Positions 8,956 to 17,198 of a DNA stretch of 64,000 nt are shown one piece after another (position 1 is the stretch's first letter; every line of letters begins with the position of its first letter). The notes under the pieces are model-generated. The model worked only from the letters and a program-made list of their open reading frames with translations, was not told the DNA's origin and made no database searches. Source of the DNA: Bacillota bacterium (GTDB taxonomy: Bacteria > Bacillota > Clostridia > Christensenellales > Aristaeellaceae). Where the stretch lies: NCBI GenBank assembly GCA_023436585.1, contig JAEZIN010000013.1, forward strand, positions 93,575 to 157,574, written 5' to 3'. Both the position numbers and the translations under genes were made by a program.

Positions 8956-9016
8956 TTTTCCAATGTTTAACGTCGTACGTACTTGTCCGTGTCAAATGGG
9001 GAAAGGGTGTATATTT

Positions 9017-12000
9017 ATGAAAGCATTCAAATTCTTTACATTTTGTGCCTTATTGCTGTTGCTTATGAGCTGTGTCGGTTTGGCGCTGGCCGAGCCTCCG
9101 CCGACAAATTTCGATGTGGGAACCGCCAGCGTATCTCTTGGCGGCGGCCCCTTTATCTACCAGGGTACTTCCATTACCCCATCCGTCAGTTTGACCTTTG
9201 GGGGCACGCATACAGCGGACGCGGCTGGATATTCGGTATCCTACAGTAATAACATCAACGCTGGATGGGGAAGGGTTCATATCACCGGCAACGGTGCTGT
9301 AATAAACGATCCGGTATTGGGGGATGTGATCTACACCGGCACCATAGAGAAGTCCTTCACCATTGCTAAGGCCAAGGTTACTGTGAACTTTCCACCGTCT
9401 GACCCTGGGCTTGTGTACAACGGGCAGGCACAGGGGATCAGTTGGAGTGTATCGGGCGAAGTCACGCCCGGAGATGCGCAGGCCTACATAACCTATTCAG
9501 GCATGGATAACCCGCCAAAACGTGCAACCAACTATCTTGCCACCGTCAGTTTGAACAATTGGAATTATGAAATCGAAGGTACGAGTTCCTACTCCTTTGC
9601 CATCAGGCGCAAGCCCGTTACCGTGAACTTTCCCGAAGGGTCATACACACGTGTGGTGTATGATGGTACTGTTCAGACGCTTCCCTGGAGCATATCCGGG
9701 GAAGTCACCCCCGGTGACGCAAGCGCGCAGATCACCTATTATGCCTACAGCGGCACATCGCTTCCGCCAAAGGATGCGGGTTCCTATACTGCAGCCGTCT
9801 CGCTGGATGGTTGGAAATATGAGATCACCGGGGCATCCTTCCATGATCTGATCATTGATGCCCGGCCGCTGACGGTGGTGTTTTCCAGTGAGCAGCATTT
9901 CACCTATAACGCGCAGACGCAGATGCCGGATTGGCACCTTGCCGGAATGGCGGACGGGGAAACCCCTGTTGGGCAGCTCACGCTCACCGGCACAAGTCCC
10001 GAACCTGTCAACACGGGCGTTTACACAATGACTGTCAGCATGACGGGAGCGGATGTAAATAAGAATTACGTTCTTATTGGAGAAAGGAACCAAACATTCT
10101 TTATCAACAGGGCGCCGGTAACTTTCACTTTCCCTTCATCCGACCCTGGGTACGTGTACAACGCCCAGCCGCAGACGATTCCCTGGAGCGTATCCGACCC
10201 GGTGGCGGGAGAAGACCCGGTGGTGGGGGTTCATTATTATATGGATGGCACAGGCGGCACGCCCACAGTCAGCGCGGGCAATCATACGGCTGTCGCCTAT
10301 CTGGACTTTTCCAACCCCATAAATAACAATTATGAAATAACAGGCCCATTCTTCTTCAGATATTCCATCGCTCAGGCCCCGGTGACTATAACCTTCCCAT
10401 CGTCCGATCCCGGCTACACATATAACGGACAGGTGCAGACGATTCCCTGGACCGTTCATGACCCGGTAGAGGGGGAAGACCCCAACTATCAGATGTACTA
10501 TTACCAATACGGAATGATGGCAGAGCCGCGCAACGCCGGCCCGTATATGCTTCACTTTTATATGCCCTACGATTCGGTAAATGTCAATTATCAATTGATG
10601 AGCGAGGACCAGTTTGACTTTTTCATTCATCAAAAGACATTAACGGTGACCCCCGTGGCCAAGGGAAAGCTGCTGGGCACATCAGGTTCAGTGCCTGTTT
10701 TCGAGTATACGGTATCCGGCCAGGTGGGGAGCGATGTACCAATCTTCGACGGTGAGCTCTATTGCGATTGGGAGGAAGCGCCGGGAGAATATGCGATCTC
10801 GCAAGGCACATTGAGGCTGATCTACTATGAGCCGGTCAATGTGAATTATTCGCCGCAGCTTCAGTTTACCCAAGGTGTATCCTTTAGCGTAAGAGAGCTT
10901 GAAGGCGCGCCTGACGCGTTTATCACCCCCGCTGTGCCCAACGGCAAAAACGGCTGGTACAACACCACTGCAGTGATTACACCGCCGCAAGGGTATGCGA
11001 TTGGTTTGGTGCAGCAGGTGGAATACGCCTGGCCAACTTACCTGGATCTGGCGGACGGTATATACGGCCCGCAGACCTATTACCTGCGCAGAATATCAGA
11101 CGGAGCCATCTCATCCGCCAAGCTGCTTCCCGCCTTCAACCAGGATCAGTACAGCCCGACCATTTCCAGCGCTATGGCGAGCGCCGGCAAGGACGGCGCA
11201 CCGGGCCTTCTAATTACCGCCAAGGACAATGTGCGGCTTGAGAAGATTGTGGTTTTTGACGGCGGCAAGCCCATACACACCCAGAGCCTTTTAGGCATGG
11301 AACTGGATGAATACATCCTCTTGTACCGATTGGTTAAGCCTGGCAGCTACAACGCTGCGGCGTATGACGCGGCAGGGCATGTGTCAAGTCAAACCGCCGT
11401 GGTAACGGTTTCCGATGCCGACGGCGACGGCCTTTCGGATGCGTGGGAGGCATGGCAGGGTACCGACCCCAACAGCCGCGACAGTGACGGCGACGGCATT
11501 GACGACTATACCGTCTACCTTCTGGGCGTTACGCCGGGCGGGCGCTTGCCTGCCGCGGCGGCCCTATTGCTGGGTGCTCAGGGGCAAGGCACTGTGGGGG
11601 CTGGGCTTTCCGGATCCTTTTTGAGCAGCGGCCTTGTGTCTGATTTGCAAGACATGCGTACGGAGGATGTAAGCCTTGCCCCGAAGCTGGACGGCTCCGC
11701 TGTGATTTTGCAGCTGGATGTAAAAAGCGGATCGGGCTGGGCTTTATACGGCGGCAGATTGGTGCATTTTGTGCAAGGCCCTGACGGGTTTGTCTGCGAC
11801 GAGATATTCATGCTTCAGGGGTCCTTCGGAGCACTTCGGCATGTGATTTTGTCCAGCGCAGACGGCTCCGTGATGCTGCTGGCTCACTATAACGAAGCAG
11901 CAGGCCGGGCTGAGGGATCGCTTTCAATATTGGATACCAAGGCAAAAAAGATGGCCGTGCTCTCAGGATCGGATGGAGCCACCGCCTTTGACCTTTCGCG

Positions 12001-12373
12001 GGATGGATCACGGGCGGCGTACACAGTAGGTGGCAGGACACGGGTTGTATACCTGCAATCGGATCTTTCGAAGGATTTGAATGTGGATGCATCCGTAACA
12101 ATGTTCACACCGGACGGGCGGCTGACCCTTGGCACACAGGGTACGGAGGTTCTTTTCCTTCAGGAGGATGGCAGCGTAGCCCCGGAAGCATACGAAGGCT
12201 TTGTGGACGCGGCCCAGCGCACCAACACATTAAGGCGGGTCAGCCCACCTAGGTCTTACGGCGACGCGGCGGTGGATGTTCACGGCCTATTGACCTTCCA
12301 AGACGATGGGAAGGGGATTGTATATGTAGACGGGAATGGGACAACAGAAGTTTTGATGGCGGGAGAGGTGTGA
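9017..12373 (+). CDS. Secreted MBG/YDG-repeat protein with TSP3-like linker
   Basis: An 1118-residue exported protein. The start at 9017 follows AAAGGGTG and gives a signal peptide, MKAFKFFTFCALLLLLMSC, cleaved after LALA; an upstream in-frame ATG at 8963 was rejected. Residues ~30-620 are about seven MBG/YDG-type beta domains with a recurring VTxxFPSSDPGxxYNGQ pattern and WSVSGEVTPGD. Residues ~800-830 contain two DxDGDG calcium-binding motifs of thrombospondin type-3 kind (DADGDGLSD, DSDGDGIDD). The last ~290 residues resemble a beta-propeller built from short WD-like strands (for example AFDLSRDGSRAAYTV). No LPXTG or SLH anchor is visible. It is divergently transcribed from the cadherin-repeat gene and probably also acts at the cell surface. 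Its ligand is unknown. Confidence 0.8.
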   Translation: MKAFKFFTFCALLLLLMSCVGLALAEPPPTNFDVGTASVSLGGGPFIYQGTSITPSVSLTFGGTHTADAAGYSVSYSNNINAGWGRVHITGNGAVINDPVLGDVIYTGTIEKSFTIAKAKVTVNFPPSDPGLVYNGQAQGISWSVSGEVTPGDAQAYITYSGMDNPPKRATNYLATVSLNNWNYEIEGTSSYSFAIRRKPVTVNFPEGSYTRVVYDGTVQTLPWSISGEVTPGDASAQITYYAYSGTSLPPKDAGSYTAAVSLDGWKYEITGASFHDLIIDARPLTVVFSSEQHFTYNAQTQMPDWHLAGMADGETPVGQLTLTGTSPEPVNTGVYTMTVSMTGADVNKNYVLIGERNQTFFINRAPVTFTFPSSDPGYVYNAQPQTIPWSVSDPVAGEDPVVGVHYYMDGTGGTPTVSAGNHTAVAYLDFSNPINNNYEITGPFFFRYSIAQAPVTITFPSSDPGYTYNGQVQTIPWTVHDPVEGEDPNYQMYYYQYGMMAEPRNAGPYMLHFYMPYDSVNVNYQLMSEDQFDFFIHQKTLTVTPVAKGKLLGTSGSVPVFEYTVSGQVGSDVPIFDGELYCDWEEAPGEYAISQGTLRLIYYEPVNVNYSPQLQFTQGVSFSVRELEGAPDAFITPAVPNGKNGWYNTTAVITPPQGYAIGLVQQVEYAWPTYLDLADGIYGPQTYYLRRISDGAISSAKLLPAFNQDQYSPTISSAMASAGKDGAPGLLITAKDNVRLEKIVVFDGGKPIHTQSLLGMELDEYILLYRLVKPGSYNAAAYDAAGHVSSQTAVVTVSDADGDGLSDAWEAWQGTDPNSRDSDGDGIDDYTVYLLGVTPGGRLPAAAALLLGAQGQGTVGAGLSGSFLSSGLVSDLQDMRTEDVSLAPKLDGSAVILQLDVKSGSGWALYGGRLVHFVQGPDGFVCDEIFMLQGSFGALRHVILSSADGSVMLLAHYNEAAGRAEGSLSILDTKAKKMAVLSGSDGATAFDLSRDGSRAAYTVGGRTRVVYLQSDLSKDLNVDASVTMFTPDGRLTLGTQGTEVLFLQEDGSVAPEAYEGFVDAAQRTNTLRRVSPPRSYGDAAVDVHGLLTFQDDGKGIVYVDGNGTTEVLMAGEV

Positions 12374-12577
12374 GGATGCTGCCTGGCCTTTGAATGGTTC
12401 AAAGAGAATAATGATGAAGAATGAAGAAAACCCAGCTCGATTCGCTGAGTTCAGACACAACTTCCTCGCTATGATGATCTTTGTGATCCGAAAGGATAGG
12501 CTGCACGCGGGATGTTCTTTACACTTCCCTGTTGTGAAAACAGGGTGCATGATGGATTTGCCTCGAGAGGAGACGGA

Positions 12578-12952
12578 ATGAGAAACATATCTGAAGAGGA
12601 ATTAAAAGAAGCACTCCGACCTATAGCCTCCCTAATCAGCAAGTCTGAAAAAGCACAGCAGAAGCTGGTGCCTGGAACATGGCAGCACAAAATGCTGCAA
12701 GATAATCTCAAGGCGTTATACATCGCGACCAAGCTGATGAACAGCGAGACGGTCAATACAGATAAAATTATGCAGGAAGATTTACGGGGGGCAATCCGAG
12801 CGCTAGACTCCATGATTAGCAGAAGCGAAAAAGCACAAACGAAATTTTCGCCCGGGACCTCACAGCATACACTGCAGCGAAACAGAATAAATGCATTGCG
12901 TATGGCTTCAGAATGGATAGGCGCTGCATTGGCAGAACAAGAAAGCGTGTAG
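12578..12952 (+). CDS. Small internally duplicated hypothetical protein
   Basis: A 124-residue soluble, charged, probably all-helical protein starting at the ATG after GAGGAGACGGA. It consists of two copies of a ~50-residue unit. Unit 1 has LRPIASLISKSEKAQQKL, then PGTWQH and LKALYIATKLM. Unit 2 has IRALDSMISRSEKAQTKF, then PGTSQH and INALRMASEWI. There is no signal peptide or membrane segment. I do not recognise a functional family. It sits between two secreted surface or wall proteins, but nothing shows a functional link to them. Confidence 0.65.
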   Translation: MRNISEEELKEALRPIASLISKSEKAQQKLVPGTWQHKMLQDNLKALYIATKLMNSETVNTDKIMQEDLRGAIRALDSMISRSEKAQTKFSPGTSQHTLQRNRINALRMASEWIGAALAEQESV

Positions 12953-13298
12953 CGCGCCAGGAGACATTTTTTTGTATATGAACTGACAAGAGTATGGACG
13001 ATATGCCCAATGCAAAAAAACACCTTTGATATGAGTAGCATTTCTTTCTTGCTCGTCCGTTTATTCTTACATATCGGATAAAACAGAGAACTGTTCCCTG
13101 TGCCCAATCTTGCGCTTTTTCTCATCTGGGGTACACGTGCTTCATATCAGACATACTCAAAAAAAAGGAAGGAATCTAAAGAAAGAGGGACAGGTAAAAC
13201 TGGTAGTTTCTTCCCTCCCCCTTGTTTTTCAATCTTTTTTTTGTATGATAAGAAATAGTACACATGGCAATCATGGATTGCCAAGAAAGGCAATATTG
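12953..13298. other. Intergenic region upstream of the CHAP hydrolase
   Basis: About 350 bases, AT-rich in its last third. Apart from the possible promoter at 13222-13249 I see no gene or strong structure. The frame of the next gene stays open back to 13110 but lacks a ribosome binding site there. Confidence 0.5.
13222..13249 (+). promoter_or_regulatory. Possible promoter of the CHAP hydrolase gene
   Basis: TTGTTT (13222-13227), a 16-base T-rich spacer and TATGAT (13244-13249) lie 50 bases before the chosen start at 13299. Confidence 0.45.
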
Positions 13299-14456
13299 AT
13301 GAGACACCGTTTAATAACAATCGTTTGCCTTTCCCTTTGTATCGTTATTTCGCTGGCAAATCCCATGACGGCACTGGCTGAAACTGGCTCAGCCGCCGCA
13401 GCTCAGCCGGCACTGACGCTGAAGTTAAGTACGGCCAAGCAGAGCTACAAAGCGGGCGAAGCAGTGAAAATGACCGCCGTGATCACAGGCATGGGTTATA
13501 AAAACACCAAATTCTTTGTCAATAAACGAGATGGTTCCGGCGCCGGTATTGTATACGAAGGCAAAGCGAAAACGGGAAAAACAATAAACGACAGCTGGAA
13601 TACAAAAGGTGCGGACCCTGGCACGTATGAGGCGATAGCCGTCGTTTACGGGGAAGGCGGCGCCGAGCTTCAGACCGCCGGCATCACGTTCAAGGTGACC
13701 GTACCGGTAACGGGCCTGAAATTGAACAATACCAAACTATCGCTTGAAAAAGGCGACACGTTCCAGCTGACGGCGGAGGTCTCACCCAAAGGGGCCAACC
13801 AGGCTGTCAGTTATAAAACCAGCAAATCATCGGTGGCATCCGTAGACCAAAATGGCTTGATCACAGCCAAGAAAGCCGGTAAGGCAACCATCACTGCAAC
13901 AGCAAAGGATGGGGGCAAGTTCGTCACGTGCACCGTAACGGTCTCTCAATATATGTACAATGTCAACAAGCTCGTAAGTGCCGCAGTCAAGTATCTGGGC
14001 ACCATCGAAGAACCGCCGGACAGCAACCTGATCTTCTTCAACGACTGGTACTTTGGGAAAACAGGCATGGCGGTGCCATGGTGCGGCGTATTTGTCGCAA
14101 GAGTCATGTATGACGCCGGGATGTTGGCGAAGACATTTGGCGGCCTGAACTCCGCCCGCAAATCCGTCGCCGAAGGGGTGCGCAACTACAAGACGCTTGC
14201 CAAGAAACAAGGCCGTTGGATCACAAGCGGGTATAAGCGCGGCGACATTGTTTTGTTCGACTGGCAGAGCAATGGGGGTTACGACCACATCGGGATCATC
14301 GAAAGCGTCAGCGCGAGCGGCAAGACGATCACCACGATCGAGGGCAACACATCAGACCCCGAGGGCATACAAATAGGCGATGTCGGCGTGTATCGCAAAA
14401 CGAGGACCATAGACGGCCAAGTGCTCGGCGCGTACCGCCCTCCGTATGAGAAGTAG
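13299..14456 (+). CDS. Secreted Ig-like (Big_2) and CHAP-domain hydrolase
   Basis: A 385-residue exported protein, probably a peptidoglycan amidase or endopeptidase. GAAAGG precedes the ATG at 13299, which starts a signal peptide ending near TALAETG. Residues ~40-130 form an Ig-like or intracellular-proteinase-inhibitor-like beta domain. Residues ~138-217 are a bacterial Ig-like Big_2 domain (VTGLKLNNTKLSLEKGD, then SSVASVDQNGLITAKKAG). The C-terminal ~165 residues are a CHAP domain with the catalytic Cys in VPWCGVFVARVMYDAG (about residue 261) and His in YDHIGIIE (about 328), followed by TTIEGNTS. Big_2 domains generally bind cell walls or polymers. It lies downstream of the MBG-repeat gene but has its own promoter-like sequence. 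Confidence 0.82.
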   Translation: MRHRLITIVCLSLCIVISLANPMTALAETGSAAAAQPALTLKLSTAKQSYKAGEAVKMTAVITGMGYKNTKFFVNKRDGSGAGIVYEGKAKTGKTINDSWNTKGADPGTYEAIAVVYGEGGAELQTAGITFKVTVPVTGLKLNNTKLSLEKGDTFQLTAEVSPKGANQAVSYKTSKSSVASVDQNGLITAKKAGKATITATAKDGGKFVTCTVTVSQYMYNVNKLVSAAVKYLGTIEEPPDSNLIFFNDWYFGKTGMAVPWCGVFVARVMYDAGMLAKTFGGLNSARKSVAEGVRNYKTLAKKQGRWITSGYKRGDIVLFDWQSNGGYDHIGIIESVSASGKTITTIEGNTSDPEGIQIGDVGVYRKTRTIDGQVLGAYRPPYEK

Positions 14457-14559
14457 AAGGGTGATCTTCAGCCGCCTTCGCATAATGTGACAATAACTAT
14501 ATGATCGGTTTGCTTTCCGGCAGCCACGAAAACCGGTAATAATAAGGATAGTACAACAA

Positions 14560-14587
14560 AATCTCGGCGATAGCGCCGGGATTTTTT
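14560..14587 (+). terminator. Terminator after the CHAP hydrolase gene
   Basis: AATCTCGGCG pairs with CGCCGGGATT (one G-T) around a 4-base loop, followed by six Ts. Confidence 0.75.
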
Positions 14588-14725
14588 GTGAGTTCAAAGG
14601 GTGTACACAATGACACGGATGCCAGAAAAAAAGGCAAAAGTGTGGCAAGGGTGTGCAGCATTACACCCCGTACCCACTTTCGTACCCAATTAACGCTACG
14701 TATACCGTACCCATCAGATCACATA
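14588..14725. other. Intergenic sequence beside tRNA-Val
   Basis: It contains a short hairpin (GGTGT/ACACC near 14648-14670) and three loosely spaced CGTACCC repeats (near 14668, 14682 and 14706). I see no gene. The repeats might be relics of integrase arm sites next to the tRNA, but no integrase or duplicated tRNA end is visible. Confidence 0.3.
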
Positions 14726-14753
14726 AGAAAAAACCCTTGATTTCTCAAGGGTT
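14726..14753 (-). terminator. Terminator of the tRNA-Val transcript
   Basis: On the minus strand, AACCCTTGA, loop GAAA and TCAAGGGTT are followed by a T run immediately after the encoded CCA end of the tRNA. Confidence 0.85.
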
Positions 14754-14756
14754 TTT

Positions 14757-14833
14757 TGGTGGGATTAGTTGGGCTCGAACCAATGACCTCCACGATGTCA
14801 ACGTGGCGCTCTAACCAACTGAGCTATAATCCC
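14757..14833 (-). tRNA. tRNA-Val (anticodon GAC), CCA encoded
   Basis: The minus strand folds into a full cloverleaf: acceptor GGGATTA/TAATCCC, D-stem GCTC/GAGC, anticodon stem CCACG/CGTGG with loop TTGACAT (anticodon GAC, valine), variable AGGTC, and a T-arm with loop TTCGAGC. The T-stem has one A-C mismatch at its outer pair. Discriminator A (14760) and CCA (14757-14759) are encoded. It is a single gene with its own terminator. Confidence 0.95.
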
Positions 14834-14937
14834 ATGCATTTTTCGGTTGCAGAAAGTATTTTATCATACATCCAAATGAAAATCAAGGGTTGTTTTTTTG
14901 TTTTTCCGAGGAGGCACTTTGATAATATGTGAAAAGT

Positions 14938-14973
14938 GGGCGCCGCAGCGGAGGACGGCTGTAAGCGGCGCCC
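14938..14973 (-). terminator. Terminator of the sugar ABC operon
   Basis: A 9-bp GC-only stem (GGGCGCCGC with GCGGCGCCC), followed on the minus strand by ACTTTTC, lies about 105 bases after the last permease stop. No gene is visible between the two. Confidence 0.6.
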
Positions 14974-15078
14974 AAGGATATGACGCAGTATGCTATGGTG
15001 AGATCAACTTCCTATGGAAATCACTGTCAAGGGACCACCGTAATCATTTTGCGGCAAAGCATGCGACACACTATCTCC

Positions 15079-16128
15079 CTACTTCTTGGCGCGCACCTTC
15101 CATTTGGCAAAGACCGCCTGCAGCATGATGAAGAAGCAAAGCAGCAGGGCCGTCACCACGTTGGACCAGGAAGAAACCAGCTTGCCGTTGGTCTTGACCA
15201 GGCTGGAGATCGTTCCGTTGATGAGCACGCCGAAAAATGAGCCGATCACGTTGCCCACGCCGCCAGTTAATAGTGTTCCGCCGATAACCGCCGAGGAGAT
15301 AGCGTCCATTTCCAGGCCCAGCGCCTGGGTTGTGGTGCCGGCCATGGTATTGAGGCAGTAGCAGATTCCGCCGACGGAGCAAAGCAGGCTGGAAAGCACA
15401 TACGCCTTCATGCGCGTCCTTTTCACATCAAGCCCCATCAAAGCGGCGGACTGCTGGTTGCCGCCTACGGCATAAAGGCTGCGGCCGAACCGCGTATAAC
15501 GCAGCAGAAGAAATGTGATGACCAGTACCGCCAGCGCTATGATCACCGGCAGGCGGATGTAGGGCACCATCAGCTTGCCTGCCTTGTTGAGGTACGCGCC
15601 GATCTGGAAGGGGATTGCAAACTTCAAATTGGCAAGGCCTACGAAAAATTCGCTGCTCTTGATGGTCACCTGCTGGGTACTGATCATGGCTGTCATGCCG
15701 CGAGCGAAGAACATGCCGGCCATGGTGACGATGAAGGGTTGGATGCCAAGGTACCCCACGCATAGGCCCTGCACAAGGCCGAACACCACGCCGATCAACA
15801 ATACCAGCAGCATAAGGACCGGGGCCGACATGCCCCAGAATTCGATGCCTACGGCAATGAACATGCAGTCCATGGCGATCAGCGCGCCTACCGAAATATC
15901 GATGCTGCCAGTGAGCATCACGCAGGTCATGCCGCAAGTCACGCAGATCAGGCCGGAATTGTTGATCAATATGTTCAGAAAGGTTTGCAGGTACCCAAAG
16001 CCTTTGTCCGCATATACGACGCAGCCGGCCAGGTACATAAGCGCAAACAAAAGGATGGTAATGAGCAGCAGCACGCCATTGCTGTTCATTTTTCTGCGAA
16101 GCCGTTTTGCCGGCACAGTGCTGATCAT
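15079..16128 (-). CDS. Sugar ABC transporter permease (YjfF-like)
   Basis: A 349-residue polytopic inner-membrane protein of the BPD_transp_2 family, second permease of a CUT2-type sugar importer. The LTGSIDISVG and LGIQPFIVTMAGMFFARG segments are characteristic, and full-length similarity points to YjfF, the partner of YtfT in the E. coli galactofuranose transporter. It is the last gene of the operon; its ATG overlaps the stop of the preceding permease gene by four bases. Roughly 9-10 hydrophobic segments are present. Substrate assignment rests on operon architecture. Confidence 0.88.
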   Translation of the reverse strand: MISTVPAKRLRRKMNSNGVLLLITILLFALMYLAGCVVYADKGFGYLQTFLNILINNSGLICVTCGMTCVMLTGSIDISVGALIAMDCMFIAVGIEFWGMSAPVLMLLVLLIGVVFGLVQGLCVGYLGIQPFIVTMAGMFFARGMTAMISTQQVTIKSSEFFVGLANLKFAIPFQIGAYLNKAGKLMVPYIRLPVIIALAVLVITFLLLRYTRFGRSLYAVGGNQQSAALMGLDVKRTRMKAYVLSSLLCSVGGICYCLNTMAGTTTQALGLEMDAISSAVIGGTLLTGGVGNVIGSFFGVLINGTISSLVKTNGKLVSSWSNVVTALLLCFFIMLQAVFAKWKVRAKK

Positions 16129-17198
16129 ACGCTTACCGCCTCCTTGCTAGCATGATGCGCCCGCAGCGAGGCGCGCCTTGCAAAGTATGCCTTTACAGCC
16201 GGAGCCTGTATGGTCACGATCAGGATGACGATGATGGCCTTGAACACAGGCGCCTGTGCCGAGGATACGCCCAGCGTGAGCAGCGTGGTGGTAATGGCCT
16301 GTATGGTGTATGCGCCGATAATGGACCCGGCAAATTTGAACTTGCCGCCCCCCAGGCTGTTGCCGCCCAGGGCCACGGCCAGGATGGCATCCAGCTCCAG
16401 GTTGAGCCCGATGTTATTGGTATCAGCCGAGTAGATGCGGCTGGTGGCCACAAGCCCAGCGATGCCAGCGCACAGGCCGCTGATGACAAATGCCGTGAAT
16501 ATGATGCGCTTGGACTGATACCCAGCGATGCGGGCTGCCTTTGCGTTAATGCCTACGCTCTGCACAAACATGCCAAGCGCCGTAAACTTCAAGATCAGCG
16601 CCATGACTGCGATGCACGCCGCCGCAATCAGAATGGGCGTAGGGAATATCCCGGCATATCCGCCAAAGAACCTGAATGAAGGCACGCGGATGTACACGAT
16701 CATGCTGTTGCAAAGCAAAAGGCCGATGGCGCGTCCTGCGGAATACAGGATGAGCGTCGCCACCATGGGCTGGATGTTCATGTAGGAAACGAGTAACCCA
16801 TTGAAAGCCCCGCACAGGCAAGCCACCAGGATACCTGCCGCGATGCCCACCCACAAGGGTACCGCGTACTCGGACACGTTCACGTTGCCAAAGCCGGCCA
16901 GCAGCATACAGCACACGCCGCCGGCCAGGCTCATCACCGAGCCGACGGAGATATCAGCGCCTGCGGAAGCGGAAACCACCAGTGTCATCCCGATGGCCAG
17001 GATGGCGGCCTCGCTGCCGCGGTTCAATATATCCACCAAACGGCCGTAGAGAACGTCGTTCTTGATGGTGATGGTGAAGAAGTTATAAAACACATTGCCT
17101 TTGGAAATGTCAAAAAAGACGTTCACCGCCATGACCAGCAGCATGCTGAAGACAGGCAGGAACAAACGCATTTGCGTGATCTTTCTCAGTTTTTTCAT
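16125..17198 (-). CDS. Sugar ABC transporter permease (YtfT-like)
   Basis: A 357-residue membrane protein of the same family as its downstream neighbour. It shows the usual N-terminal LAIGMTLVVSASAGADISVGS segment in shorter parts (AIGMTLV, GADISVGSVMSL) and the LALGGNSLGGGKFKFAGSI coupling region near residue 300. It overlaps the ATPase gene upstream and the second permease gene downstream by four bases each, so translation is probably coupled. With YjfF it would form the heterodimeric membrane channel for a pentose or furanose sugar. Confidence 0.88.
   Translation of the reverse strand: MKKLRKITQMRLFLPVFSMLLVMAVNVFFDISKGNVFYNFFTITIKNDVLYGRLVDILNRGSEAAILAIGMTLVVSASAGADISVGSVMSLAGGVCCMLLAGFGNVNVSEYAVPLWVGIAAGILVACLCGAFNGLLVSYMNIQPMVATLILYSAGRAIGLLLCNSMIVYIRVPSFRFFGGYAGIFPTPILIAAACIAVMALILKFTALGMFVQSVGINAKAARIAGYQSKRIIFTAFVISGLCAGIAGLVATSRIYSADTNNIGLNLELDAILAVALGGNSLGGGKFKFAGSIIGAYTIQAITTTLLTLGVSSAQAPVFKAIIVILIVTIQAPAVKAYFARRASLRAHHASKEAVSV

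Noticed and set aside
8893..8970. A 25-codon frame with AGGAGG upstream, between the two surface-protein genes
   Set aside because: It overlaps the promoter at 8927-8955 and has no recognisable features; the ribosome-site spacing (~15 bases) is poor.
12390..12581. A 63-codon plus-strand frame after the MBG-repeat gene
   Set aside because: TTG start without a ribosome site, no family resemblance, and it runs into the start of the well-supported gene at 12578.
14588..14833. Integration site of a genomic island at tRNA-Val
   Set aside because: No integrase gene or second copy of the tRNA 3' end is visible within the window; CGTACCC repeats alone are insufficient.
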